Shown here one piece after another: positions 35,181 through 46,057 of a stretch of 64,000 nucleotides of DNA. The stretch's first letter is position 1, and each line of letters opens with the position of its first letter. The DNA lies in the NCBI GenBank assembly GCA_016748015.1, contig JAAOMT010000460.1, positions 34,948-98,947 of the forward strand, given 5' to 3'. A program made the translations under genes and the position numbers. The notes beneath the pieces were generated by a model, which saw only the letters and a program-made list of their open reading frames with translations, was not told where the DNA came from and made no database searches. This DNA comes from Geosiphon pyriformis (lineage: Eukaryota; Glomeromycota; Glomeromycetes; Archaeosporales; Geosiphonaceae).

Positions 35181-35835
35181 AAGAAGAACCAATCAACAGC
35201 TGCACATTGGAATTGGAATCAGTTTTCAATCTCAATTCAAACTCCAACAATGATGATAACAAAAACACCAGTTCCAGCTCTGTACAATATGGCAACAAAA
35301 ATATCAATGATTCAGACTTTGATTCAAATCCTGAAATATACATTGCACTTTTTGATCTCTCTAAGAAGCAGGAACTCAAATGGTATAATAATAATAATGA
35401 AGATATCATGCCAGAACATACATATAATACTGATGTAGAGTTTGATCTAAGATATCCAGAAAAAGAAGCCATCAAATTGGAACCAAATTTGTGCACATAT
35501 ATTGATTTCAAAATAGCTTTGGAAATTCTAACAACAACCATAGTTCAATTAGCATTTAAGAGTAGTTTAGCAAAAAAAGGAATCAACATCAGAGGAGGAA
35601 TAATTGATGTGGAATACATAAGAAATATTATCGCTATGTTACAAAATGACTCAAAAAAGACCTATATTATAAAGCCAAATGAAAAGATAGCATAGGCAAT
35701 ATTCTTACTTCTGGTAAAAATAGCTCAGTTAGTTCCAGTGGGAAGGAGAGAAGAATTAGGTATAACTGCAAGAAGAATACAGAGATTTGGATCAATGGGT
35801 AGAATAGACATACCAGTCAATATGATAGAAAAAGA
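35181..35835 (+). pseudogene. dUTPase-like domain of element B
   Basis: Motif 1 TDVEFDLRYPEKEAI (AGYDL-type, now VEFDL), motif 2 AFKSSLAKKGINIRGG, motif 3 GGIIDVEYIRNIIAML with Asp and Tyr, motif 4 NEKIA-stop-AIF (CAG to TAG at 35693-35695), motif 5 RIQRFGSMGR. An acidic Asn/Ser-rich linker (35220-35340) separates it from the Cys cluster. Position upstream of RT is the same as in A, and decayed copies are found in C, D and E. Confidence 0.82.
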
Positions 35836-36346
35836 AATTGTTGACAAAAAAGAAATTATCTCAACTCATCAATTAATTTCTATTCCACTATATGATCAGT
35901 ATATGTTAGCCATAAAAAAGGAAATAAAGAATCAAGCTCAATTGTTTGAAACAGAAGCCACAATTTGTGAATCAGGAGAAATTAGACTCACTAATCTTTA
36001 CATATTAGCCAAAAGCCCCAAAAACATCAAAATTCCCATCTATAATGCAACTGAAAAGATCATCAAAATACCAAAGAGAACTATCATTGAATATTTAACC
36101 ATTCAAGTTAAGGATCAACCACCAAACCACATTCCAGATTTTCCACAGCTTTGTAAATATGTAGACATTATATTACAAACTATCTACGGACGAAATGAAT
36201 GTTATCCACTCCAAACTGAACAATTGGAACAGATAAACATAGAGAATCTAGACTCACTCCAACAGATGCAACTAAAGATATTACTCAACAATTTTAATGA
36301 CATCTTTGCAAGTGAAAATGAATTCAGCTGCACCAACATCATTTAG
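35836..36346 (+). pseudogene. dUTPase-RT linker of element B
   Basis: In frame 2, ending at TAG 36344-36346 where A has Gln. It includes YILAKSPKNIKIPIYNATEK and NNFNDIFASENEFSCTN, the counterpart of the A linker (FADIFAKNNNDLGRTN). No catalytic motif. Confidence 0.65.
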
Positions 36347-37150
36347 CATTAGATCAAAACTGGAGATGTGATGCCAATTAAACAAAAAACATACAGAGTA
36401 CCACCAACTAGCCATGAGATTATTTGTTAAAAAATTAACCAAATGCTTAACAATGGGCTAATTCAGCCATCAATGAGTCCATGGTTATTACCAGTGGTAC
36501 TGGTCTGTAAAAAAAATGGAAAAATCCGTTTTTGTGTAGACTACTGAAAACTGAATAGAGTAACAAAAGGTAATAGCTATTCAACTCCAAAAATCCAAGA
36601 ACTATTTGATGCTTTTGAAGAGAATAAATGGTTCTCAATACTGGATTTAAATAGTGGTTACTGACAAGTAGCCATGGATCCAGCTAACAAAAAAAAAATA
36701 GTATTCACCACAAGAAAAAGAAATTTTGAGTTTGAAGTCATGCCATTTGGCTTGATAAATGCTCCAGCAACATTTCAACAGTTCATGGAAATTGTCTATA
36801 CTGGATTACTATGGAAATCAGTAGTTGTATACTTGGATAACATCAATGTGTTCTCAAAAACATTCGATGATCATCTGCATCATCTCCAACAAGTGTTTGA
36901 AAGATTAAAAAGAGCTGGATTAAAGCTAAATGCGAACAAATGTTTCTTTGAAAAAACTGAATTCAAGTTTTTGGGACATGTGGTGAGCAAAGATGGAATC
37001 AAAACAGATCCAGACAAGATTGAGATTGTTAAAAACTTTCCAGTACCAAATAATCTCACAGAATTGAGAGCATTCTTAGGATTTGCCAGATACTACTACT
37101 GCTTTATCAAAGACTTTTCCAAAATAGCTTAACCACTACACCAACTCCAA
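36347..37150 (+). pseudogene. Reverse transcriptase of element B
   Basis: Motifs in order: [32 protein letters not shown]-stop-KLN, FSILDLNSGY-stop-QVAMDP, VMPFGLINAPATFQQFMEIV, VVVYLDNINVFSKT, LKLNANKCFF, FLGHVVSKDGIKTDPDKI. The YLDD box reads YLDN (second Asp lost by G to A). Both stops near the N-terminus are TGA at Trp positions. All pieces are in frame 2. Confidence 0.88.
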
Positions 37151-37633
37151 ACAAAGAATGTAAAGTACAAATGGACAGAAATCCAACAAGAAGTTTTTGA
37201 CATATTAAGAAAAAAGCTTATTCAAGCTTCAGTATTAATGTATCCAGACCATAGCAAACCATTCATAATTACCACTAATGCATCAGGCCAAGCATTGAGA
37301 GCAGTACTTTTACAGAAAGAACCTAATAGAAGAGAGCATCCAGTAGCTTATGCCAGTAGAAGTTTAAATCCAGCTGAGAAGAATTATGGAACTCCAGCAC
37401 TAGAACACTTAGCTATCTATTGGGCTGTCATTAAATGGAAAAAATACTTAAGCCAAAAGTTTGAAGTATATACTAATCACAAAGGATTGACTTTAATTCA
37501 AAAACAAAAATTTAGAGACAATTGCCATGTCAGATAGAAAATAGAACTTTCACTATTCAATTATACAGTACATTATAAAAAAGAAAAAGACAATAGAAAT
37601 GCTGATGGATTATTACAAATGAGACAAATCTAA
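37151..37633 (+). pseudogene. RNase H domain of element B
   Basis: FIITTNASGQALRAVLL stands where the first Asp (TTDAS) is expected; YTNHKGLTLIQKQK has Asn for the later Asp (YTDHK); the Glu of TPALEHLAIYWAV is kept. Two catalytic Asp are therefore lost by G to A. It joins the RT after a TAG-interrupted connection. Confidence 0.8.
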
Positions 37634-37663
37634 AAACATTTCAACCCAAAAATATAACAAAAA

Positions 37664-39046
37664 ATGAACACACAAAAATACCAACAACTCCAGCATTATA
37701 TAAATACTCAATCATTTAAGGAGAAATTATCTCAAAAAGAACAAAACAACATAAAACAGCAATCAAAATATTTTATCAATCATCAAAATATACTTTACTG
37801 GAAAAACAGAAGAAATCCAGACCAACCAATCAGAGTAATTACAGAATCAGAAAAAGAAACAATATTGTTTAACATACACTCAGATCCAACAGCAAGACAT
37901 TTTCATAAAGAAGCAACCATAGAAAGAACCAGAAAAAGATATTATTGGCCATCAATGTATTCAGACATCATTCAGTATGTTCAAAACTGTAATGCTTGTC
38001 AAAGAAGAAGAAGAACAAAACCCAGTAAACTATTGAGACCAATTAAAGTAAGACAACCATTCAACTATATTAGAATTGACTTAGTAGGACCATTAACAAT
38101 CACCAGTAGAGGCAACAGATATATTGCAGTAGCTATGGACTATCTCACAAAATGGCCAAAAGCAAAAGCCATTCAAAGAGCAGATGCAGAATCCATTGCC
38201 GAATTCATCCATCAAGATTTGATATGTCAACACAGATGTCCAAAAAAATTACTATTAGATCAAGGAACTTATTTTGTGAATAGAACATTAACAAAATTAA
38301 GTCAGAGATTTGGAATAAAAAGACCATTATTATTATCATATCATCTACAAACTAATGGACTAGTTAAAAGATTCAATAAAACATTGTGTGAAGCAATTAC
38401 CAAACTCAGTCAAAAAAACCAAAATGAATGAGATTTGTTTATACTATCAATATTATTTGCTTATTGGACAATGAAACAAGATACTACACAAGCAACACTA
38501 TTTGAATTGGTATATGGTAGAACAGCAATATTACCAGTTGAGATAGAGGTCAACACATATCCAACTGAACCAATAACAGAAACTAATTTCCAAGAAACAT
38601 TGTTAAAAAGAACATATAAATTAATGAAAACACTAGAAAGCAAATGACAAAAAGCAGCTGATAACATCCAAAAGTCTCAGAAGAAGCAAAAAAAATGACA
38701 TAATAACCAATTACCAGATAAACCAGTTGAATTTAAGATTGGAGACAAAGTATTTCTACATTGTACCAAAGCAAAAAAACAATGGAGTGGAAAATTTGAC
38801 CCCAAATAGGATGGACCATTTCACATAAAAGAAATTTTTAGAAATAAAGCTTATAAATTAAGATGGGACAACAAAATCTTAGCCAAAACAGCACATGATA
38901 ATCGACTGAAACAATATCACCAGATAGCATCACCATCTACCAATAACATTCCACAACTAAGAGTACAAAGAATACTAATTCAACCAAATAAGATTCCATG
39001 AGATCTGGAACCAATCATAGTTATTGAACCAAACACATCAAATTGA
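37664..39046 (+). pseudogene. Integrase of element B
   Basis: HHCC zinc domain (HSDPTARHFHKEATIERTRK...CNACQ) at about 37878-38000. Core: IRIDLVGPLTI (Asp), LLLDQGTYFVN (Asp), GLVKRFNKTLCE where Glu is Lys (GAA to AAA). C-terminal GPF region after a TAG at a Trp (KFDPK-stop-DGPFHIKEI). In-frame TGA at 38429-38431 and 38645-38647 are Trp positions in A. Frame 2 is kept to the stop at 39044-39046. No chromodomain. Confidence 0.85.
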
Positions 39047-39101
39047 ACAACCAAAAAAGTATATAAAGACACAGGACATATGACAAAAACAACCAAGAAA
39101 A

Positions 39102-39737
39102 ATGGAAATACCAGATTATATCCACACTATAACTCAACAATTGTTCCAGGCCTTAAGTAAACAACAATTGGACATGGAAATTGTTATTAGCAACCAAATA
39201 ATTTGCTATCGAAACATCCAAAGAAAGACAAAAAATACACCATATCAGCAACCACCAAAGAATGATAAAAAATGGTCAAATAACATAATAGAAAAAATAA
39301 AAAACACTTTTGGGAAAATACCTATTATGGCACCAACAAAAGAACTTACAAAAGAGAATTGGAAGCAATAGACAGAACAACTTCCAATATCATACTGTTA
39401 CTATCAGTTAGGTCGAAAGTTGAATATTCAAGAATTGTATATTGACAAATCCAAGAGAGTATTTAACCAAAACATAATACAGCAAATTGAAAAATTTATT
39501 GGTAAAAAGATGAACTTGACACTACATGTGAGAACAATTTATCGACTACACAACATATTTCAGAACTATCCAGAAATACTGTTACACTTGGACATGAAAA
39601 CTATAACTATTAACCAATAGGAAAGAATAAACAATGTACAAGTAGAAGACATGAAAAATAAAGTCGAACAAACAATACTAGAAAAAAAAGTATTAGAGCT
39701 AATTCAGAATAAAGATTTCAACAGAGCTCAATATTAA
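39102..39737 (+). pseudogene. ORF3 of element B, conserved protein of unknown function
   Basis: A separate frame (frame 3) that starts at ATG 39102 (MEIPDYIHTITQQLFQALS), 55 nt after the end of pol, and ends at TAA 39735-39737, 16 nt before the 3' LTR. Two internal TAG codons (39369, 39618) are probably Gln or Trp. About 211 codons, basic and Asn/Gln-rich. It is homologous to ORF3 of element A over its length. It has no membrane segment, zinc motif or recognised domain. Confidence 0.7.
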
Positions 39738-39752
39738 AAAAAGAGGAGATAA
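39735..39752 (+). promoter_or_regulatory. Polypurine tract of element B
   Basis: AAAAAAAGAGGAGATAA directly precedes the 3' LTR. It overlaps the last codon of ORF3. Confidence 0.7.
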
Positions 39753-40666
39753 TATTACTCATAAAAAGGAAACAGATATAGGAAAATAGTAGACCAATAG
39801 GAAAATAGTATTTAGCATGTAAGCACATTGCTTAGCAATGTGAAGCAATGTCAGAAATTATGGCACATTGCTCAGCAATGTGGAACAATATTAGAAATCA
39901 TGGCACATTGCTCAGCAATATGGAGTGATGTTAGAAAATTAGTGCACATTGTTCAACAATGTGAGCATTGCTCAAGAAATCATAACACATTGCTTAGGAA
40001 TGTGAACAATCTTGTAGAACATCAATTATGTATATATAGTGGTAATATTAGAAATAAAGAAATGAGAATCCTTTCATTAGAGACCTCTCAGTTTAGATTT
40101 TATCAAAGCAACTTTCCATTCACAAATATTAATAAATAATTATTCATCATTTCAATCCACTCTCCATTATCAACACTTTATGTTGATAGCAATTGATACT
40201 TAACCATACTGGAACAATAGCTCTTAATTATGGCTATTGATGGATACTAACTTGCACATTGCCTTGGCTCATTTTTTTATTTTCTTTTATTTTTCTTTTC
40301 TTGATTTTATTGTTGTATACTAATTGATTAAGGATTAAAGCACTAAGTAATTGATGTCACAGATAGCCTGGTAAAAGACCCAAAAATAAGAGTAAAATTA
40401 TATATATATTAATAGATAGCTTACTAGAAGGGCACAACTGTCAGAATAAACTGGCCACCAAGCTGAAGACAAAAATTGGGAACACCATGCACTAACCAAC
40501 TACTTTATCATTGAATCTTTGTCCATTATACAAAGAACTCTCAATCAAACCCTTTAGATAAAGACAATATACTAATATTACCACTATTATTTATCAAAAT
40601 AAAGAACTGAACACCAGGTTACGGATTTGTTATTTGATTTAAGACCCCAAATAATCATCTGTAATA
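39753..40666 (+). repeat. 3' LTR of element B
   Basis: 914 bp, from TATTACTCATAAAAA to CATCTGTAATA (ancestral TGTTAC...GTAACA). It is followed by GTGA (40667-40670), the target duplication. Five minisatellite units at 39823-40006. Confidence 0.9.
39823..40006. repeat. Palindromic minisatellite in the 3' LTR of B (5 units)
   Basis: Five units of about 40 bp, each headed by GCACATTGCTCAGCAATGTG or a close variant. The 5' LTR has three. Confidence 0.8.
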
Positions 40667-40989
40667 GTGACTAGCAAGTAGAACTTAGTAAACTTATTAG
40701 TATTTTAATAAAACATTTCCTATGTAAATTTAATGCTACATAATATTGGTTTTTCTAAGATTGTTGTTATTTTTAGTAAATATATTAACATATTCCATAA
40801 TAAATTGTTTTAGTTGTTTTTATTGTTAAAGTTTTAAGAGATTTATGTTGATTTAAGAAAGTTTTTCTTTAATTGAATAGTAATTTTCAGTATTGGGAAT
40901 AATATTTGAGTTTGGAAGAAAGATATATTTTATAATTTTTATAAAATTAGAAACAATTTAAGAGATTTTATTTTGAAAAATATTATTAT

Positions 40990-41660
40990 TGTTATAAGTT
41001 AAAATAACAAGCTAACAAATAGCAAAAGAAAACAAAATTATAAAATAATAAATATATATGATCAGTCTTATAAAAATTACAGTTATAAATCTTTTCTGAA
41101 AATTTAAAAGTAAAAAAATAGTCTGTAATTGTTAACAAAATAATACTACTGCTATTATTCTATATTTCAACTTGGCAATTTTTAGAATCAATAATAAGTA
41201 TTGTTATGCTTTTTAATTATTTCTTTATTTAATAAATTATAAAAGCAAACAATTGCTTTTTTAACTAATTTTTAATAATACAAATTAAAAAAAAAAATAT
41301 ATATAATTGCCAACAAGTAATTTTTTATCTTAAAATATTTAAATATTTGAAGATAAGAAAAAAAGAATAAACAATATGAAAGAAAATAATTAATAGAGAA
41401 TTTTATTTTGTTACTTTAATCATGTTTTTTATAGCTAAAAACTCATTATATATATAGTTGTTAAAAATAATTAACAATCAAATCAGCAATTAAGTTAATG
41501 ATTAAGTTATAATTAAGTTAATGATCAGATTATTAATCAAATTAACAATTATATTATTAATTAAGTCAATAATTACTATCTAAAATAGAGTGGCTAATTA
41601 TATAATATTAATAGCTAATATATATAATAACTAATAAAACTATAAATTTTAACTATAACA
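40990..41660. mobile_element. Solo LTR of a further family
   Basis: A 671-bp segment absent from the matching place in A. It starts TGTTATAAGTTAAAAT and ends ATTTTAACTATAACA, an inverted terminal repeat with TG...CA ends. Flanks TTAT (40986-40989) and CTAT (41661-41664) look like a 4-bp duplication of CTGT as read in A (CTGTGAATGACTCC). It has no coding capacity, and holds internal TTAAGTTAATGAT repeats near 41480-41580. It is best read as a solo LTR left by recombination. Confidence 0.7.
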
Positions 41661-42590
41661 CTATGTATAATTTTGATTTTAAGTCTATTTAATAAAATAA
41701 TTGAGTAATTATTAAAATTGTAAAATGTAACTTGAAACTTTTTATTCTTTTTGGAATATAAATATTTGAGATCAAAATTTTATGTTTTAAGCAGATTTGT
41801 TTATTTAATTTAAAAATTTACTGTATAGTAGTTGGTTTTGAACACATATATATTTTGTGATATTTTTTAAAAAGATGAAATAATAATTAGTTGAAAAAAT
41901 CAAAAATTTGGTAAAATTTATTCTATATATTAAAAACTATATTGACTAAAACTGTAAATTATCTAATTGAACCAAACTTTTGAGTTTTTTTGTTACTTTT
42001 GTTTAATTGTTTTCTTTAATTGACTAATTGTAAATTTAAAATATGAATTAAGGATAGATAAATATCTTAGACAACTTTTTAGCATGTTTAATTTTAAAGA
42101 ATTTGTCTATTTTATTTTATAATATGATCATAATATTTTCAGTATATTTTATATCTATAACTTTTTTTTTAATATTAATTCCTTTGATTGCCAATAATAA
42201 TTGTAATATAATTTGTATTATTGCTTTTAGTAGAATTTTGAAAGCAATTTTAAGATTGATTTTAGTTAAAAATTTTGGTTGGAAAACCAAAGTATTTTTT
42301 TCTGAATACTATAAGTCATATTTAGCATTAATGTTATGGATTTTTTCTGGCTTAATTTCTTAATTATTGTTATTAAAGTATTTAAGTTGCAATATTGGTT
42401 GATTTTTTATTAAATAAATTAATGTTGTTGGTAAATTTTTTTCTAATTTAGGTTTTCTAAATTTGATTTTGTATTTATTGTTTTTAATAGATAATAGTAT
42501 ACTAAAAACATAGTATTCTAGATATTATTAGTTATTATATGACATGACATATTTTTTACATAATTAAATATTTATTGATTCTAATTGTTA
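41661..42590 (-). pseudogene. dUTPase relic of element C
   Basis: Collinear with 29430-30339 of A. The antisense of 42103-42363 preserves the dUTPase core (ILLKAIIQIILQLLLAIKGI-like, and the I-N-L-K-I-A-F-K-I segment before it). Many stops. Confidence 0.6.
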
Positions 42591-43560
42591 AATTTAAATT
42601 TTTTTAAAGAAATAGATATAACTGACAATTTAATAATACTTTTTTACTTTACTTTTATAGTTATATTCAATAATTTTGAAGATATATTTAATATATTTAA
42701 TTTTTTTATTTGATAAATATTTTTCTAAGTAGTTTTGTTGATTAAAACCATAGTAAAATCATATATTATTTTAGTATTATGTAAATAATAATAGAGTTTG
42801 TTGAAAGCATTAATATATGCTGCATTAAAAAGTGTTTTTCTTTTAACTTTTTTGAAAATTAACAAAGCATATTAACAAATTTAAATGCACACTTTTTTTT
42901 TCATTGCAATATTAATCTAGTTGTATTTCTTTAGCAGTAATTTTCTACATATAAATCAGTATGTGTTGTCTTATTTTTTATTTTATTTTAGGCTGCCAAA
43001 TTATTCACTGGAATTTTTTTAAATTATTTGTTAAATATTTTACAAATAGCAGATACTTGGATGTATTGTTTTTAGTATAAGATTTTGAGTTTTTAGTATT
43101 ATTTTTTGGGTTTTTGGGTTTCCAATCTAAATCTATATTGGCTTTAAAAAGCCAATTATTTTCAATAAAAGCTTGGTATTAAGATGTATTTATAACTAAA
43201 ATTTTTACTTGAATGGTGATTTTATTAATTGTAAAGAAAAAGTTATCAATTTTTTTAACTGGTGTTTTTTTTATGCTATTGGCTGTAATAATAACAGTTT
43301 GAGTTGATTAGTTAACATTTTGTTAAAGTTGTTGTATTAATTGGCAGTTAATAATACTTTTAGCTAATTTATTATTCAAGATTAAGCAGATTTGTTTTTT
43401 TTTTACTTTAACTTTAATGTATATAACAGTGATTGCTTTTTGTTTTGTAATTGCTGTATTACTAAGTAAGAATAATAATTTATTTGCTTAAAATTTGAAA
43501 GAAAAAATATAAAAAAAATTGGTATTTTTAACAATCTTTGCTAATAGAATTGTGTAATTG
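42591..43560 (-). pseudogene. Cys-rich region and protease relic of element C
   Basis: Collinear with 30349-31640 of A. The protease part is near 43120-43480; the codons for the catalytic region read as L-I-L-N-N-K (D-S-G lost). Confidence 0.55.
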
Positions 43561-43689
43561 TTGTTAGAAAAGTTTTGTTTTATTGTTGCAATTTCATTTT
43601 TAAAAAGTACAGTATTCTAAAAATTCTGTTCTTTGAATATTATTAAATAGCTAAGTTGAATGTAAAAATAATTGGGTTTTGTTATAATA

Positions 43690-45376
43690 AATTTTGAAAA
43701 ATTAGTTAGTAGTTAGTATTAACTCTGTTGTTGCTTGAAAATTAATTTTGCTGTATTTTTTTAGCAAGTACTTAGTATTGTTAAACAAACAATAACTGTT
43801 AATACTATTGTTGAATTGGTTGTAAAACAAACTAATAATAGTTGTTTTAATATTAAAATCTTGATGAATAATAAACTAGTAGTAATAGTTAATAATAAGT
43901 CTATTAAAATTAAGAATAATGTTAATTATTTCTTTGTTGTTGATCTTATTATAACTTTTAACAATCTTATTTTTAATGTTCTAAAATTTTACAATAATAT
44001 GAGTTTTGAGATTAATATTTTTGTTGCTGCTGTTATTAATTTGTAAAATAGTTTTTGACTTTTTTAGTTAATTAGGTGATTTTTTTTAGCTGCTAAACTG
44101 GTTTTTCTAATTGCTAAGTTAACAAATTTGGTATAATTGGCCTTTTTTATGACTATTTTATAGGTTTTTACATGTTAAATAGCTGTGTTAAATCTTCAAA
44201 AACATGTATACAGACTTTTTTAATTAGTTTATTCTTGAGTTTAGCATAAATTAGTTCAAAATTTAAGCATTAAAGTAATATTTATTGGTTAATTTTTCTA
44301 AGTAGATTATAATAAATTTAAAAGATTCTTGTTTTATGTTTTTAAACTGATTTCAAAGTGTAATTAAAATATTATTGTTGGTAAACTGTTTTAAAAAAGC
44401 ATTTTTTGAATGTTTGTCAGTTTTTAAAAAATTTATTTAAGTTTTTAAACCATTTTTTTGCTGTTTTTTGAAAGTATGAAATTGCTTTAAGTATTTTTGC
44501 TATATTTTATCCATTTACATCTTTTGTTTTTGAGACTTTATCAAGCTATTCTTAAGAACTGATAGTAATATTTTCTTCTGTAAATTCTGAAATTTTTGTA
44601 ATATATACAGTTTTTATTTTTTTATTTTTATTTTTATTGGTTTTTTTTTAGTAAATTCAAAATATTTCTTTATCATTTAAGTTTTAGAATGATTATTTTG
44701 GTTTTTAGCTAAGTAATTAAGAAGATTAGCACTAGTAAATATAAGTTTTGGCTATTAAGTAGAATTTTTAAGTAAGGTAAAATCTTCTGGTCTTAAGAAA
44801 TAAATAAATAAAAAATTTGATATTTGTAGTTATCTAAATAAAATAAAAAATAATATAATTGAAAATAGTAATTTGATACTTGTTTTTTTTTAGATGTTTG
44901 TAAGTATTCGGCAGTTATTTTTGGTGTATTGTGTATAATTCAGTTAATTTGTGAAGTTTTTTTTATTTGTTTTTTTTTATTACTATTTTTTGCTTTCAAT
45001 TTTAAGTCAAAAAAGAATTTTATTTTACTGAATATTTTTTTTATAATACTAGATGATATTAAAATTAAGTTTTTGAAAATAGATATTAAGAGTCTTGCTA
45101 TTATAATCTTCAATGTTTACACCAAAATAGTATAACAAGTTTTTGTAAAGATTGTATTTGACTTTTAAAATATTATAGTCTCCAAAAAAATAGTTGTTGA
45201 TATAATTTTTAATGTATTGGTAGTGTTTTTTTGAAGATTTTAATCCTGTCTTGAATATTAAATTTCTGTTACAATGTATATAAATTGACTAATAATACTT
45301 TAAAGTAGTTGTATCTGCTAAAGTCGCTATTTTGAAGTTTGTTGTTGTTGTATTTTTTCTGTAAAAAAGCACCAAA
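43690..45376 (-). pseudogene. Gag relic of element C
   Basis: Collinear with 31750-33540 of A, ending at the primer-binding site AGCACCAAA (45369-45376, + strand) just before the LTR. Open frames on the plus strand here (for example 43816-44046) are shadows. Confidence 0.6.
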
Positions 45377-46057
45377 TATTACTGGAGATCTTTGGTCTTT
45401 TTTTTGAATGTTATTGTTATTGTTTTGCTGTTAATTTTAATTATTAGAAGCTAGTAAACCTCTAATAACTAAATTTATCTTCAAATTATCTTTTATAATT
45501 TGAACTATTAAGACTTATAAGTAAAATAGCCAATTTTATACTAGTTATTTGTATAATTATTTTATAGTAAAAGTCAACTATTTCTTAGAAATTGCTTATT
45601 TAAAAGCTTACTAAAATGTGTAATTACTTTGCTATAAAAGTTAACTTTTCTATAGAAATTTCATCTGTAAACTACCCTAATGTATATAGTAAAAAAATAA
45701 AATAAAATAAAAAAAAATGTAAAAAAAATAGAATTTTTGTTTAAGAAAATTGTCTTCTGTTCAAGCCTGAAGTTATTAATAAATTACTGAAATTGATAGT
45801 TAATTAAATTTCAAAACATTAGTTGAAATTTTAGAAAATTTCAATTCGTAACTAATTAAAACAAATTATGTTTTTTTTGAAGTATTTAATGCTTTATTAA
45901 TTTGTACTAAAAGGCTTGTTCTAAGAAAGATAATTCTAAGATAAAATGTATTTTTTCGAAAAAAAAAGCTCTTTTTTTATACAACCTGTTATAATACTAG
46001 TTTTTGAATTTGCATTTTTTTTTGCTATTATTTTAATAAATTAAAAATATATTTTGG
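45377..46057 (-). repeat. 5' LTR of element C, truncated
   Basis: Starts TATTACTGGAGATC and follows the A LTR up to ATATTTTGG, where element E begins. The last 290 bp or so are missing here. Confidence 0.75.

Larger units (their letters stand above)
20675..40666 (+). mobile_element. Ty3/gypsy element B, interrupted by element A
   Basis: A forward LTR retrotransposon with LTRs at 20675-21506 and 39753-40666, both of the type TGTTAC...GTAACA (now TATTAC...). It has a primer-binding site after the 5' LTR, gag, an inverted protease segment, a cysteine-rich domain, dUTPase, RT, RNase H, integrase, a third ORF and a polypurine tract. Removing element A and the inversion gives an internal region of about 8.4 kb. 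The gag frame (frame 3) and pol frame (frame 2) are each unbroken by frameshifts over kilobases; only stop codons interrupt them. It sits in the pol of element C. Confidence 0.9.
40671..46057 (-). mobile_element. Ty3/gypsy element C, right part (RT start, dUTPase, protease, gag, 5' LTR)
   Basis: Resumes exactly where 20674 stopped and is collinear with A from about 29110 to 34200. A solo LTR (40990-41660) interrupts it. Its own 5' LTR (45377-46057) is cut by element E. Coding content is heavily decayed. Confidence 0.82.

Noticed and set aside
35167-35541. 124-codon minus-strand frame with Ser/Leu-rich stretches
   Set aside because: Antisense to the linker and dUTPase of element B.
39823-40006. 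Regularly spaced repeats that might be taken for a CRISPR array
   Set aside because: Units of about 40 bp are variants of each other including the spacers, lie in an LTR, and occur in both LTRs; this is a minisatellite in eukaryotic DNA.
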